Positions 8,790 to 16,635 of a stretch of 25,555 nt of DNA are shown here, piece after piece. The notes beneath the pieces are model-generated. The model saw only the letters and a program-made list of their open reading frames with translations, was not told the DNA's origin and ran no database searches. The position numbers and the translations under genes are program-made. The stretch is taken from contig CAYFSC010000025.1 of assembly GCA_964345695.1 (NCBI GenBank), forward strand, positions 1 through 25,555, read 5' to 3'. This DNA comes from CAYFSC01 sp964345695 (GTDB lineage: Bacteria > Bacteroidota > Rhodothermia > Rhodothermales > Salinibacteraceae). The first letter of the stretch is position 1. The number at the start of each line of letters is the position of its first letter.

Positions 8790-9144
8790 GTGGCGAGCCG
8801 ATTACGAGAAGCATACGCCCGAAGCAGGAGCCGACGCGAACCCGGGACCGTTGCAAGTAAGGATGCGGGGTGCCGTTTTGCAAACGCTGTTTGATCCGTC
8901 CCACACGCGGCCCCTGCGCGTTTGATCCTCGGTTTCCGCATAAACGTCTGTTATTGATGCCAGTCCCGGACCCCCCGAGCCACACGCACGGGATGACGCG
9001 CGCACCCTGTTCCTCCAACCGGCAGCGCCTCTCCGGACGCACTCCTCTCTCCTGGAGGTGATCGCTCTACCTTGGGAGCGAACGTCTGCTCCCGACACGA
9101 CGTTGAGAGAATGAACCCTGCTTCTCCCATCACCCATTCCGGCC
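8790..9144. promoter_or_regulatory. Divergent smc/queG intergenic region
   Basis: The 355-bp spacer must hold promoters for both smc (leftward) and queG (rightward). No gene is seen. A 9-bp direct repeat GTTTGATCC occurs at 8889-8897 and 8920-8928, with starts 31 bp apart (about three helical turns), a possible protein-binding arrangement. Near queG a set of overlapping hairpins is present (listed separately). No promoter with standard spacing could be fixed. Confidence 0.35.
9062..9104 (+). other. Three overlapping alternative hairpins in the queG leader
   Basis: Three perfect 6-bp stems can form: TCGCTC (9062-9067) with GAGCGA (9076-9081); GGGAGC (9074-9079) with GCTCCC (9088-9093); and AACGTC (9081-9086) with GACGTT (9099-9104). 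The second overlaps both others, so it excludes them. This resembles an attenuator layout 40-80 bases before the queG ATG. The stems are short and the DNA is GC-rich, so chance is possible. It does not resemble the known preQ1 riboswitch consensus. Confidence 0.3.
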
Positions 9145-10140
9145 ATGCCCGGCTTTGACGCACAAGCCCAGGAGCGCCTCGCCCGCGCGCTGAAGCGCGA
9201 GGCCAAACGCCTCGGTTTCGACGCGTGTGGCATCTCGGAGGCCGAGCCGCTCGACGAGGAGGCGTTCCGCCTGGAACAGTGGTTGCTCGAAGGCCGCCAC
9301 GGCACGATGGACTGGATGGAACGCAACTTCGACAAGCGCATCGACCCGACGAAGCTCGTCGACGGTGCCGCGTCGGTCATCTCCGTGCTTCACAACTACT
9401 ATCAGCCGGTCGAGCATTCCGACGATCCGGAGACGGGCACGATCAGCCGCTACGCGTGGGGCGACGACTACCACGACGTGATGAAGGAGAAGCTGTACCT
9501 CCTCTATCACTGGCTGGAAGACGAGGTCGGCGCGGAAATCAACGGCCGCGCGTTTGTCGACAGCGCGCCGGTGATGGACAAAGCATGGGCCCGGCGGAGC
9601 GGCCTGGGATGGCAGGGCAAGCACTCGAACCTGCTGAACCGCGAGATGGGCTCGTTCTTCTTCCTCGGCGAACTCATCGTAAGCGTCCCGCTCGCCACCG
9701 ACGGCCCGATGCCCGACTATTGCGGCTCGTGCACCCGCTGCATCGACGCCTGCCCCACCGACGCCATCTACGAGCCGTACGCCGTCGACGCCAGCCGCTG
9801 CATCTCGTACCTGACCATCGAGCACGAGGCCGATGACATCCCCGAGGGCCTCCGCCCGGACGTGGGCACCTGGATCTTTGGCTGCGACATTTGCCAGGAC
9901 GTGTGCCCTTGGAACAAGTTTTCGGAGGCGACCGACGAACCCCGCTACCTCCCCGGCGAGGACGTCCGCGACACCGATCTACGCGAGTGGGCCGAACTCA
10001 ACCTCGACGAGTTCGAGCGCCGCTTTGCCGAGAGCCCCGTCACCCGCGCCACGTTCGAGGGCTTCCAGCGCAACGTGCGGAACGCCATCCAGAACGTGAA
10101 TGAGCACCGGAATCAACCCGCCTCCCGTCAGCGGGAGTGA
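9145..10140 (+). CDS. queG: Epoxyqueuosine reductase QueG
   Basis: The 331-residue enzyme reduces epoxyqueuosine to queuosine in the wobble position of GUN-anticodon tRNAs, the last step of queuosine synthesis. It uses cobalamin and two 4Fe-4S clusters. The N-terminal half contains the expected VDSAPVMDKAWARRSGLGW segment, with the presumed catalytic Asp at residue 139. Ferredoxin-type cysteines follow: CGSCTRCIDAC (C193, C196, C199, C203) and FGCDICQDVCP (C247, C250, C254). It is shorter than the E. coli protein at the C-terminus, as in many relatives. The ATG at 9145 gives a start directly before the conserved AKRLGFDACGIS region. The cofactor need fits with the BtuF/BtuC-type importer about 10 kb away, though they are not co-transcribed. 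Confidence 0.95.
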   Translation: MPGFDAQAQERLARALKREAKRLGFDACGISEAEPLDEEAFRLEQWLLEGRHGTMDWMERNFDKRIDPTKLVDGAASVISVLHNYYQPVEHSDDPETGTISRYAWGDDYHDVMKEKLYLLYHWLEDEVGAEINGRAFVDSAPVMDKAWARRSGLGWQGKHSNLLNREMGSFFFLGELIVSVPLATDGPMPDYCGSCTRCIDACPTDAIYEPYAVDASRCISYLTIEHEADDIPEGLRPDVGTWIFGCDICQDVCPWNKFSEATDEPRYLPGEDVRDTDLREWAELNLDEFERRFAESPVTRATFEGFQRNVRNAIQNVNEHRNQPASRQRE

Positions 10141-10160
10141 CCCTCGTCCTTCGGCGCCCG

Positions 10161-10772
10161 TCATTCGGCTCTGGGAAGCAGATCCTCCACCTCGATCGCC
10201 AGCGTCTCGTCGAAGAGCGGCGTGACGGCGTCGCCCGGAGCAAACGTGCGGCGCTCGCGATACTCGCCGTCCGCCGGCTCACGATACACTTCCAGCGTGT
10301 GCGCCTGCAAGTTCACGATCCAGTACTCCGGGATGCCGTTTGACGCGTAGCAGACGAGCTTCTCCGTCCGGTCCTTCGCTAGGGACGTTTCCGCCACCTC
10401 GATGATGAGGGGAATCTCGTCCGGCTCACCGTCCAGCAAGTCCTTCCCTGTCCCGCTAATGATGGCGAAGTCTGGTTCCGGGACATTGTGAGCGTCAAGA
10501 GGAAGCGTAGACTGAACCTGCACCGAATATTCCGTGTCGCGGACGAGATCGACGAGGATCTTCGTGCCATCGATTATAACGGCTCGGTGGGACGAATTCT
10601 GTGCAACCATCTCGACGATGCGTCCATCAATGAGTTCGGTGCGACCATCCGGATCCAGGATATCCTCTTCCGACATCCGGAAGTATTCCTCCTGCGTGAA
10701 CCGGTGCTGCCGATTGTGCGGCGTTGAACCGACCTCGGTATTGGGCGGTGTAGACACAATGGTTTCAGCCAT
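10161..10772 (-). CDS. Uma2-family PD-(D/E)XK nuclease-like protein (DUF820)
   Basis: The 203-residue protein is of the Uma2 type, a restriction-endonuclease-like fold found in many copies in Cyanobacteria and Bacteroidota; its biological role is generally unknown. Visible family features are an N-terminal FTQEEYFRMSEED with ELIDGRIVEM, the catalytic-core EPDFAIISG with Asp near residue 100, PLIIEVAETS with Glu near residue 124, and KLVCYASNGIPEYWIVN. The core acidic residues are intact, so it could be active. The frame is open upstream to 10958, but I chose the ATG at 10772 because the family N-terminus begins there and because the longer form would overlap the exporter gene. It is convergent with queG, with a 20-bp gap, and follows the exporter on the same strand. 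Confidence 0.9.
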   Translation of the reverse strand: MAETIVSTPPNTEVGSTPHNRQHRFTQEEYFRMSEEDILDPDGRTELIDGRIVEMVAQNSSHRAVIIDGTKILVDLVRDTEYSVQVQSTLPLDAHNVPEPDFAIISGTGKDLLDGEPDEIPLIIEVAETSLAKDRTEKLVCYASNGIPEYWIVNLQAHTLEVYREPADGEYRERRTFAPGDAVTPLFDETLAIEVEDLLPRAE

Positions 10773-10920
10773 GACAGACGTGCCCGTTTGTGCGAAGTGA
10801 ATGGGCTCGGAAATACGTTCCAGTTCCCACGCTGGATCCGGGCACCAGCATGGTCCCTTGCCGAACGTCAAATGGCTCTCTGCTGGACGTTCGACAAATG
10901 ACCTTCGACACGAGACGCCG

Positions 10921-12249
10921 TCACGCCACCCGTTCGCGCGCTGCCTCAACCTGTTCACGCTCGTCGTCCCGCCGTTCGCGCGGCACGACGATGGCGATCC
11001 AGAGCAGTCCGCACGCGATCTGGACGCCGGCGAAGAGCTGAAACGCCCCGACGAGTGTGATCCATCCGGCTTCGAGCAGGAGACTCCCGACGAGAATGGA
11101 CGCCGACTCGGCCGACATCACGAGAAGCCAGTCGGTGGCGAAGACACGGCCACGGTAGCGGTCCTCGGTGCGCTTCTGCAGCATGACGGAGCTGAGCACC
11201 CAGTTGCCGCCGCTTGCGGCGTGCGCCGCCACGACGACCGCGCACACCGCCGCAATGCCGAGCGGCGTGGCGCTCCACGGCATGAACCCGATGGCCAGAT
11301 ACCCGGCCCCGCAAAACGCGATGGCGCCCCCGATGACCGCCGGCCACCGGTGGCGGTCCTGAAAGAGCCGTCGCACCACGATCGGGCCGATGCCCGTGCC
11401 GATGCCGCGCGCCATGAAGAGCATGCCGATGCCCGCTGCCAGGGCGCCCGCCGAAATCTTATCGGCCAGCAGCGTGAGCATGTAGACGAGCGCGCCGCCG
11501 CTGACGGCCCAGGTGGCCTTCGCGAAGGCGATGCGCCCGATGCGCGGATGCGTGCGCAGATGCCGCCATCCGTCCGTGATCTCGCGGACCGCGCTGCGAA
11601 GAAGGCTCTGCTCGCCGGGCTCGGTGTCCTGCGGAATGCGGGTGCCGACGATGAAGACGGCAGACACGAGATACGTCGCGCTGTCGATCCAGAAGACGGC
11701 CGTCGTGCCCAGCCACTGGGTCGCGACTCCACCGAGCGCGGCCCCAACGGCCAGCATGGTCGACCACGTGGCCGACATCAGCGCGTTGGCCGTCAGCAGC
11801 TCGCGCGGCGTGGTGATATTGGGCAGCGATGCGCTCTTGGCGGGCTGAAAGACGGCCCCAACGACAACCTGCATGGCCAACAGCAGATAGAGCAGCGGAA
11901 CCTCGCCCGGCGTGTCAATCACCAGAAAGCCCAGCACGATAACGGCCCGTAGTAGGTCCGTCCCAATCATGAGGCGCCGCCGGTTGTAGCGATCCACGAC
12001 GACGCCCGCGAGCGGCGACACGAGCGCCCACGGCAGCATCTTGGTGATGAACACCGCGCCCAGCGCCAGCGGTGAACCGGTCAGCTCCGAAACGAGCGTG
12101 TAGAGGGCGATGGTGTTGAACCAGTCGCCCAGCAAAGAGATGAGGTTGCCGATCCAAAGCCGGCGAAAGTCGACGTTGCCGGAAACCAGTTCCCAGTATC
12201 CGGCCTGCTCGTCGACCTTGACGTCATGTGCTGAGGGTGCAGTAGCCAT
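10921..12249 (-). CDS. MFS transporter, probable drug/metabolite exporter
   Basis: The 442-residue inner-membrane protein has about 12 hydrophobic segments. The typical MFS motif A loop between helices 2 and 3 is present as GVVVDRYNRRRLMIGTD. The N-terminus (FRRLWIGNLISLLGDWFNTIALYTLV) and the phrase AVFQPAKSASLPNI are characteristic of the EntS/MFS_3-like exporter group, whose members export siderophores, macrolides or other small molecules; the substrate cannot be read from sequence. The C-terminal tail is short, charged and cytosolic (PRERRDDEREQ). The ATG at 12249 precedes a soluble leader of about 25 residues. It lies downstream of lysS on the same strand with a 124-bp spacer, which contains a small GGCAGA-GTT-TCTGCC palindrome at 12278-12292. 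Confidence 0.92.
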   Translation of the reverse strand: MATAPSAHDVKVDEQAGYWELVSGNVDFRRLWIGNLISLLGDWFNTIALYTLVSELTGSPLALGAVFITKMLPWALVSPLAGVVVDRYNRRRLMIGTDLLRAVIVLGFLVIDTPGEVPLLYLLLAMQVVVGAVFQPAKSASLPNITTPRELLTANALMSATWSTMLAVGAALGGVATQWLGTTAVFWIDSATYLVSAVFIVGTRIPQDTEPGEQSLLRSAVREITDGWRHLRTHPRIGRIAFAKATWAVSGGALVYMLTLLADKISAGALAAGIGMLFMARGIGTGIGPIVVRRLFQDRHRWPAVIGGAIAFCGAGYLAIGFMPWSATPLGIAAVCAVVVAAHAASGGNWVLSSVMLQKRTEDRYRGRVFATDWLLVMSAESASILVGSLLLEAGWITLVGAFQLFAGVQIACGLLWIAIVVPRERRDDEREQVEAARERVA

Positions 12250-12373
12250 AGCGTGCCGTTAGACCGGCGCGCCCCCCGGCAGAGTTTCTGCCCGACGACA
12301 AAATCACGTCCGTGCTTCGTCTGCGGAGGAACCTGCTCGTGCGGATGCGATCTACCTCCGGGCTTCTTCCTCC

Positions 12374-13915
12374 CTATCCCTCCGGGCGAAGGAGCGGAAA
12401 GAGAATGACGTCGCGGATCGAGTCCTGATTCGTCATGAGCATGGTGAGGCGGTCGACGCCGATGCCGAGCCCGGCGGCGGGGGGCATGCCGTACTCCATA
12501 GCGCGGAGGTAGTCCTCATCGACGGGGTTGGCCTCCTCGTCGCCCGCGGCGCGCTGCAGGGCCTGCGCCTCAAACCGCTCGCGCTGATCCTCGGGGTCGT
12601 TGAGCTCGCTGAAGGCATTGGCGATCTCGCGGCCCGCCACGATGAGCTCGAAGCGCTCGACGAGCCCCTCCTTCTCGCGGTGCTTCTTCGCCAGGGGACT
12701 CAGTTCCACGGGGTAATCGATGACGAACGTCGGCTGTACAAGCGTCGGCTCCACGGTTTCGCTGAAGATCTCGTCGAGCAGCTTGCCGAGGCCCATGTCG
12801 GCGTCGACCTCGTCCTCCAGTCCCAGCTCATTGGCGGCCACGTCGTACACGCGGTCGCGGTCAGCCTCGTACAGATCGACGCCCGTTTCTGCCTCGATGG
12901 CGCCGAAGAACGAGACGCGGTCGAACGGGGCGTCGAAGGAGATCTCGGTGCCGTCGTACGTAAGCGTGGTCGTTCCGTGCAGTTCCTCGGCGATTGTGGC
13001 CACGAGCGCCTCGGTGAGCTCCATCATCCACTCGTAGTCCTTGTACGCCACGTAGAGCTCCATCATCGTGAACTCCGGATTGTGGTACCGGCTCAGGCCC
13101 TCGTTCCGGAAGTCCTTGCCGATCTCGTAGACGCCTTCGTAGCCGCCCACGAGCAGGCGCTTCAGGTAGAGCTCGTCGGCGATGCGCAGGTAGAGCTCCA
13201 TGTCCAGCGCGTTGTGGTGCGTCGTGAAGGGTCGCGCATTGGCACCGCCGTACAGGGGTTGCAGGATGGGCGTCTCCACCTCCAGGTACTCGCGGGCGTT
13301 CAGGAAGCGGCGCATCGTCTGCTGGAGACGCGCCCGCTGGCGGAAAACCTCCTGCACCTCCGGGTTGACGATGAGGTCGACGTAGCGCTGCCGGTAGCGG
13401 AATTCCTTGTCCGTGACGTCGTAATGCACGTCCACGATCTCGCCGTCCTCGGTCTCCCGCTTCACAGGGGGCAGCGGACGCAGCGACTTGGCCAGGAGTT
13501 GAAAGTCGCGATCGGCGCGCACGGTCACCTCCCCCATGTTCGTCCGGAAGACGTAGCCCTGGATCCCGACGATGTCCCCAATGTCGAAGAGCTCGGTAAA
13601 GACCTCGTCGAAGTCGTCCTCCGGCAGATCGTTTTTGCGGACGTACACCTGGATCGTGCCGGTGCTGTCCTGCAAGTCGAAGAACGCCGAGCCGCCCATC
13701 ACGCGGATGGCCATAATGCGCCCGGCAATGGACACCTGATACGGCGGCGTCTCGTCTCCGTCTACGCCGTGCGTGTCGTCGTCGAACGTAGCGAGGATCT
13801 CGTCGGCGTGGTCTTCCACCTCCCAGGCGTACGGGTAGGGGTCGATGCCGCGCGCCTCCAGCTCCTGGCGCTCCTCACGGCGACGTTGCTCTTGTTCGCT
13901 GCGGTTGTCGAGCAT
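12374..13915 (-). CDS. lysS: Lysine--tRNA ligase, class II
   Basis: The 513-residue lysyl-tRNA synthetase attaches lysine to tRNA-Lys in the cytosol. An N-terminal OB-fold anticodon-binding domain (about residues 55-180, with VSIAGRIMAIRVMGGSAFFDLQD) is followed by the class II core. The core includes FRNEGLSRYHNPEFTMMELY (motif 2), DYPVELSPLAK, ERFELIVAGREIANAFSELN, and motif 3 GLGIGVDRLTMLMTN near the C-terminus. The length is usual for the family. The start MLDNRSEQEQRRREERQELEARGIDPYPY is typical. A five-unit heptamer repeat begins only 7 bases upstream of the ATG, which is notable for a ribosome-entry region. Confidence 0.97.
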   Translation of the reverse strand: MLDNRSEQEQRRREERQELEARGIDPYPYAWEVEDHADEILATFDDDTHGVDGDETPPYQVSIAGRIMAIRVMGGSAFFDLQDSTGTIQVYVRKNDLPEDDFDEVFTELFDIGDIVGIQGYVFRTNMGEVTVRADRDFQLLAKSLRPLPPVKRETEDGEIVDVHYDVTDKEFRYRQRYVDLIVNPEVQEVFRQRARLQQTMRRFLNAREYLEVETPILQPLYGGANARPFTTHHNALDMELYLRIADELYLKRLLVGGYEGVYEIGKDFRNEGLSRYHNPEFTMMELYVAYKDYEWMMELTEALVATIAEELHGTTTLTYDGTEISFDAPFDRVSFFGAIEAETGVDLYEADRDRVYDVAANELGLEDEVDADMGLGKLLDEIFSETVEPTLVQPTFVIDYPVELSPLAKKHREKEGLVERFELIVAGREIANAFSELNDPEDQRERFEAQALQRAAGDEEANPVDEDYLRAMEYGMPPAAGLGIGVDRLTMLMTNQDSIRDVILFPLLRPEG

Positions 13916-13921
13916 CTACGA

Positions 13922-13956
13922 ATTCGGGATTTTGGATTGCGGATTTTGGGTTGCGG
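13922..13956. repeat. Heptanucleotide tandem repeat, ATTKYGG type, upstream of lysS
   Basis: Five consecutive 7-bp units: ATTCGGG, ATTTTGG, ATTGCGG, ATTTTGG, GTTGCGG. They keep exact 7-bp phase and begin 7 bases upstream of the lysS ATG. The composition is locally AT-rich compared with the surrounding DNA. Confidence 0.8.
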
Positions 13957-13988
13957 ATGGGCCCGGATGCAAGCGACACGTATCGCCT

Positions 13989-14023
13989 CGGAACTCGGAA
14001 CGCCGAGCTCGAAACTCGGAACC
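13989..14023. repeat. Heptanucleotide tandem repeat, CGRAACN type
   Basis: Five consecutive 7-bp units: CGGAACT, CGGAACG, CCGAGCT, CGAAACT, CGGAACC. They lie in the same lysS upstream spacer as the ATTKYGG tract and just before the terminator at 14030. The same consensus recurs at 23369-23396. Confidence 0.8.
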
Positions 14024-14029
14024 AAAAGA

Positions 14030-14063
14030 AAAGACGCCCCCCGAAGCGTCGGGCTGCGTCTTT
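14030..14063 (-). terminator. Rho-independent terminator downstream of the 14100-14708 gene
   Basis: The outer stem AAAGACGC (14030-14037) pairs with GCGTCTTT (14056-14063), and the interior has CCCGA/TCGGG complementarity. On the minus strand the stem is followed by TTCTTTTGG, a T-rich tail. It is 37 bases beyond the stop at 14100 and oriented to end that gene before lysS. Confidence 0.75.
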
Positions 14064-14099
14064 GGGGTCGGCGGTGGAAGGGCCAGTGGCGGGGGATGC

Positions 14100-14708
14100 C
14101 TACGAGATCCACTGCTCGGCCTCCAGAAGCAGGGCGTCGTGGTGACTCCGAAGCAGTTGGGTGATGCACTGGCTGAGGGCGTGGGCCGAACTGCCTTCAG
14201 GCTGCGCCGTCGTGAGGGAAGCCATCCGCCCGGTCCCCTCTTCCAGCACCTCCAGGGCATCGGTGAGGGCAAACCACCAGGGCTGTCCACTGGTGGTGGG
14301 CGGCGGTTTCTTTTCTGAACAGAGGCTCATCACCTTGGCCCCCTGCACGCTCAGCGTGTCGCGAAGCGTACCGACGGCGTCTTCGGCCGTATCCACCATG
14401 GTTCGCATCTTCTCCTGCTGCCCCAGTGAAAGCGCCGCTTCGGCCGCCTCTCGCTCGAAGCACAGCGCCCGCTCCAGAATCTGGACGGCCGCAACAGCGA
14501 CCGACTGGAACGCCGGACTGTTGTCCTCGACGTCGCCCACAAGGGACTGAAGAGCGTTGACGTCGGGCTCCGGTGCGGCCGCCGCAGACGCGCTGTCGGC
14601 CAGGAGAGGCTTCTGCGCCAGCTGCTCGCGATGGGCAGCCGCGCGGTCGCCCTGCGCTGAGGTGGGCTCCGGCGGGGCCTCGGAGAAGGTGGGGGTGTTG
14701 TCAGTCAT
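14100..14708 (-). CDS. Hypothetical Ala-rich protein
   Basis: The 202-residue soluble protein is not recognised. It begins MTDNTPTFSEAPPEPTSAQG, and its first 60 residues are Pro/Ala/Glu-rich and probably disordered. The rest is predicted mostly helical (about 65-200: SVAVAAVQILERALCFEREAAEAALS, TMVDTAEDAVGTLRDTL, LSQCITQLLRSHHDALLLEAEQW). There is no signal peptide or membrane segment. The ATG at 14708 was preferred to a TTG two codons earlier. A candidate sigma-70-like promoter lies upstream and a clear intrinsic terminator downstream, so it is probably transcribed alone. Confidence 0.7.
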   Translation of the reverse strand: MTDNTPTFSEAPPEPTSAQGDRAAAHREQLAQKPLLADSASAAAAPEPDVNALQSLVGDVEDNSPAFQSVAVAAVQILERALCFEREAAEAALSLGQQEKMRTMVDTAEDAVGTLRDTLSVQGAKVMSLCSEKKPPPTTSGQPWWFALTDALEVLEEGTGRMASLTTAQPEGSSAHALSQCITQLLRSHHDALLLEAEQWIS

Positions 14709-14822
14709 GAACAATCATGCACTGTGAATGTCTTCGGCGGCGCTACCGGCAGGCCATCCGGGAACGGCGTCTCTCTTTTCCCTTCGTGAATGGCCCTCCA
14801 GGTTCCGGCAGCGGACGTTGAT

Positions 14823-14852
14823 AGGATACAGCGCTTTGCGGGTTCCCGTCAA
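14823..14852 (-). promoter_or_regulatory. Candidate promoter for the hypothetical Ala-rich protein
   Basis: On the minus strand, TTGACG (14847-14852) and TATCCT (14823-14828) are separated by 18 bp, close to the primary-sigma -35/-10 pattern. They lie about 115 bases upstream of the ATG at 14708, in the spacer after the Rossmann/DUF2520 gene. The match is based on sequence only; the native consensus of this lineage may differ. Confidence 0.35.
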
Positions 14853-14892
14853 TGTTTGTCCTCTATGAAGAAAAGGCCACTTGTTCAGACAT

Positions 14893-15843
14893 TCAACGAG
14901 AAGCGTCGGAAGAATACGAGGCATCGGCCGATGCCGTGCGCGCCCCCTCGAGGAAGTCGCGCATCTGCCGGGCCTGGCGGCAGTCGAGCCGGTCGTCGCG
15001 CTCGGCGAGGCGGACCATCTCGTCAGCGAGAGCGACATAAAGGGCCACGAGGTGCGGGCGCGCATCAGCCAGCGCCTCAACGTGAGCCTGCACCGTGCCC
15101 TGGTCTCCGCGGGCCACCGGTCCGGTGAGCACCGACGCGGGGTCGTCGGCCTGCAGGTTTTCCCACGTCTGCTCGACGAGCGGCCGCACGAGTTGCCGGG
15201 CCTGCTCGCCCTCGATGCCCGCGGTCGTCAGCACGTCGCGCACCACGCTCAGGAGAGCCACCAGCCCGTTGGAGGCCAGCGCAGCAGCGCAGTGGTAGCG
15301 GATCTTGTCGGAAGCCGAGAGACGCACCGGCGTTCCGCCCAGGCGCCGGGCGAGGGCCGCCCCGACGGGCAGGGCGTCGCCGGCCCCTTCCAGCCCGATC
15401 ACGATGCCGTCGAACGCTGACGGATCGGTGTCCGGCGTGAAGGTTTGCATCGGGTGGATGCTGAGCGTGGAGGCGCCGCGCTCGGCCAGGGCGCTGAGCT
15501 CGGAGGCGGTGCGCGCTCCCGAGGTGTGGGCGACAACCGTGTCGGGCCACGGATGCGCGATCGCGGCCAGGTCGCTCGCGACGGCGGCGATGGCGTCATC
15601 CGGCACGCACAGCAGAACGAGGCGCACCCGCTCCGGCACGGCCGTCACGTCGCCAGACGCCACCGGAGCGCCCACCCGGTCGGCAAGCGCACGAGCCGAC
15701 GCGTCGTGGCGACTTAGAACCGCCGCAATCGGGTCCCCGCACTGGTGGAGCCGACGCGCGATGGCGGAGCCAACGGCTCCGGCCCCCACGATTGCAACAG
15801 GATGCGTGTCCGTCACGGAGGGCCCTGAAGAGGAAGCGGACAT
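14893..15843 (-). CDS. Rossmann-fold and DUF2520 domain protein
   Basis: The 316-residue protein starts at the ATG at 15843 (MSASSSGPSVTDTHP), followed by a dinucleotide-binding glycine motif VAIVGAGAVGSAIARRL (about residues 16-32). This and the phrases VLLCVPDDAIAAVASDLA, VAHTSGARTASELSAL and STLSIHPMQTFTP define the Rossmann-like plus DUF2520 family, related to 6-phosphogluconate/ProC-type dehydrogenases. The C-terminal helical DUF2520 part includes IRYHCAAALASNGLVALLS. It is probably an NAD(P)-dependent oxidoreductase; the substrate is unknown. The frame is open further upstream but overlaps the neighbouring gene, so the ATG at 15843 is favoured. It lies 76 bp downstream of the DinB-like gene on the same strand, a likely operon. 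Confidence 0.88.
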   Translation of the reverse strand: MSASSSGPSVTDTHPVAIVGAGAVGSAIARRLHQCGDPIAAVLSRHDASARALADRVGAPVASGDVTAVPERVRLVLLCVPDDAIAAVASDLAAIAHPWPDTVVAHTSGARTASELSALAERGASTLSIHPMQTFTPDTDPSAFDGIVIGLEGAGDALPVGAALARRLGGTPVRLSASDKIRYHCAAALASNGLVALLSVVRDVLTTAGIEGEQARQLVRPLVEQTWENLQADDPASVLTGPVARGDQGTVQAHVEALADARPHLVALYVALADEMVRLAERDDRLDCRQARQMRDFLEGARTASADASYSSDASR

Positions 15844-15919
15844 AACAGTTGTGTGTGGGCATCCAGCAGTCCGGTCGAGAGAGGCGCCGCAGCAGCCACA
15901 GGGGCTCTGGACAATCGTC

Positions 15920-16486
15920 TCAGCGCGCATCGATCCCCTGCTCGGCAGCGATGTCGTTGACGATCTGCAGATGGTGCTGTGCGTGAACCCGTGCGGCACC
16001 CACCCACTGTGGAGCGGTCAGCGTCCCCCAGAGCGGGTGCGTGAGTCCGCCCTCTGCGTCGGCAAGAGCCCTGCCGGCCTCCAGCACCGCGTCGAACTTC
16101 TGACGGCTGCGGTCGACGGTCTCGCGGAGCGCTTCGTCGTCGAGAGACTCGGGCGGACGCACGAGATCAGGCGCATCGGCCACGCCGCGAGGAATGGTGC
16201 CCGTCTGCAGAATGCGCCGCCCGGCGGGCTTCAAGGCAGGCGGTTCGGCGTCGGCCTCGCCCCGGGCGAGCTGCAGCGCGGCCTTCAGCATCGAGGCATT
16301 CGTGCGCGACAGATGGTACAGATGCTGGGCGGGGGTCCACCCCGACACCGCCGGGGCGGCCGTGAAGCGGATCTCGGCGTCCAGCCATCGGTCAACGGCG
16401 TCGTACACTTCGGTGAGGGCTGTGAACTCATCCTCCAGGTCGACCTGCAGGGATTTCGTCGTGCTCATGGGCTCCTCGTCGTTCAT
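15920..16486 (-). CDS. DinB/DUF1569-like four-helix metal-binding protein
   Basis: The 188-residue protein has the pattern of the DinB superfamily, a four-helix bundle with a metal held by three histidines. Candidate ligands are the histidine(s) in GWTPAQHLYHLSR (about residues 49-61) and those in VHAQHHLQIV near residue 172. The closing phrase with HAQHH and the LWGTLTAPQWVG segment fit DUF1569/DinB_2 members. Some relatives are thiol-dependent transferases or hydrolases, but the reaction here is unknown. Possible starts are ATG 16486 (MNDEEP) or ATG 16468 (MSTTKS). It probably shares a transcript with the DUF2520 gene downstream, and is divergent from the Gly-rich repeat protein. Confidence 0.75.
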   Translation of the reverse strand: MNDEEPMSTTKSLQVDLEDEFTALTEVYDAVDRWLDAEIRFTAAPAVSGWTPAQHLYHLSRTNASMLKAALQLARGEADAEPPALKPAGRRILQTGTIPRGVADAPDLVRPPESLDDEALRETVDRSRQKFDAVLEAGRALADAEGGLTHPLWGTLTAPQWVGAARVHAQHHLQIVNDIAAEQGIDAR

Positions 16487-16635
16487 ACAGGATCGTTTTC
16501 ACAGAGCGGACTTTCGGTGGACCCTTCGCACGAATCAGCCGGACTGGAGGATCCCTCTCTGCCGCGTAACCATATGCGTCCTCCCTACGTCAAGGTGCCG
16601 AGTCTTCGCTCTTCTTGATCGGACTTCACGTTCCC

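Noticed and set aside
5859..8894. A 1011-codon open frame on the plus strand opposite smc
   Set aside because: It mirrors the GC-rich, Glu/Arg/Ala-biased smc codons, and no domain is recognisable; the minus-strand SMC has all family motifs.
10161..10772. The Uma2-like gene as part of a toxin or defence system
   Set aside because: It is a single gene among housekeeping genes with no partner of such a system; Uma2 genes are common as scattered singletons.
10801..11952. A 383-codon plus-strand frame opposite the MFS exporter
   Set aside because: The composition (His/Arg/Asp/Gly-rich, low hydrophobic content) is typical of an antisense artefact; the exporter is clear on the minus strand.
13922..14023. 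CRISPR array
   Set aside because: The repeats are 7 bp, contiguous, degenerate and without spacers, and no cas genes are present.
12680..14164. A 494-codon plus-strand frame opposite lysS
   Set aside because: It runs through the repeat tracts and terminator and is antisense to lysS; no domain is seen.
14920..14935. Perfect 16-bp palindrome GGCATCGGCCGATGCC
   Set aside because: It lies within the coding end of the DUF2520 gene and can arise by chance in GC-rich codons; nothing else supports a binding site.
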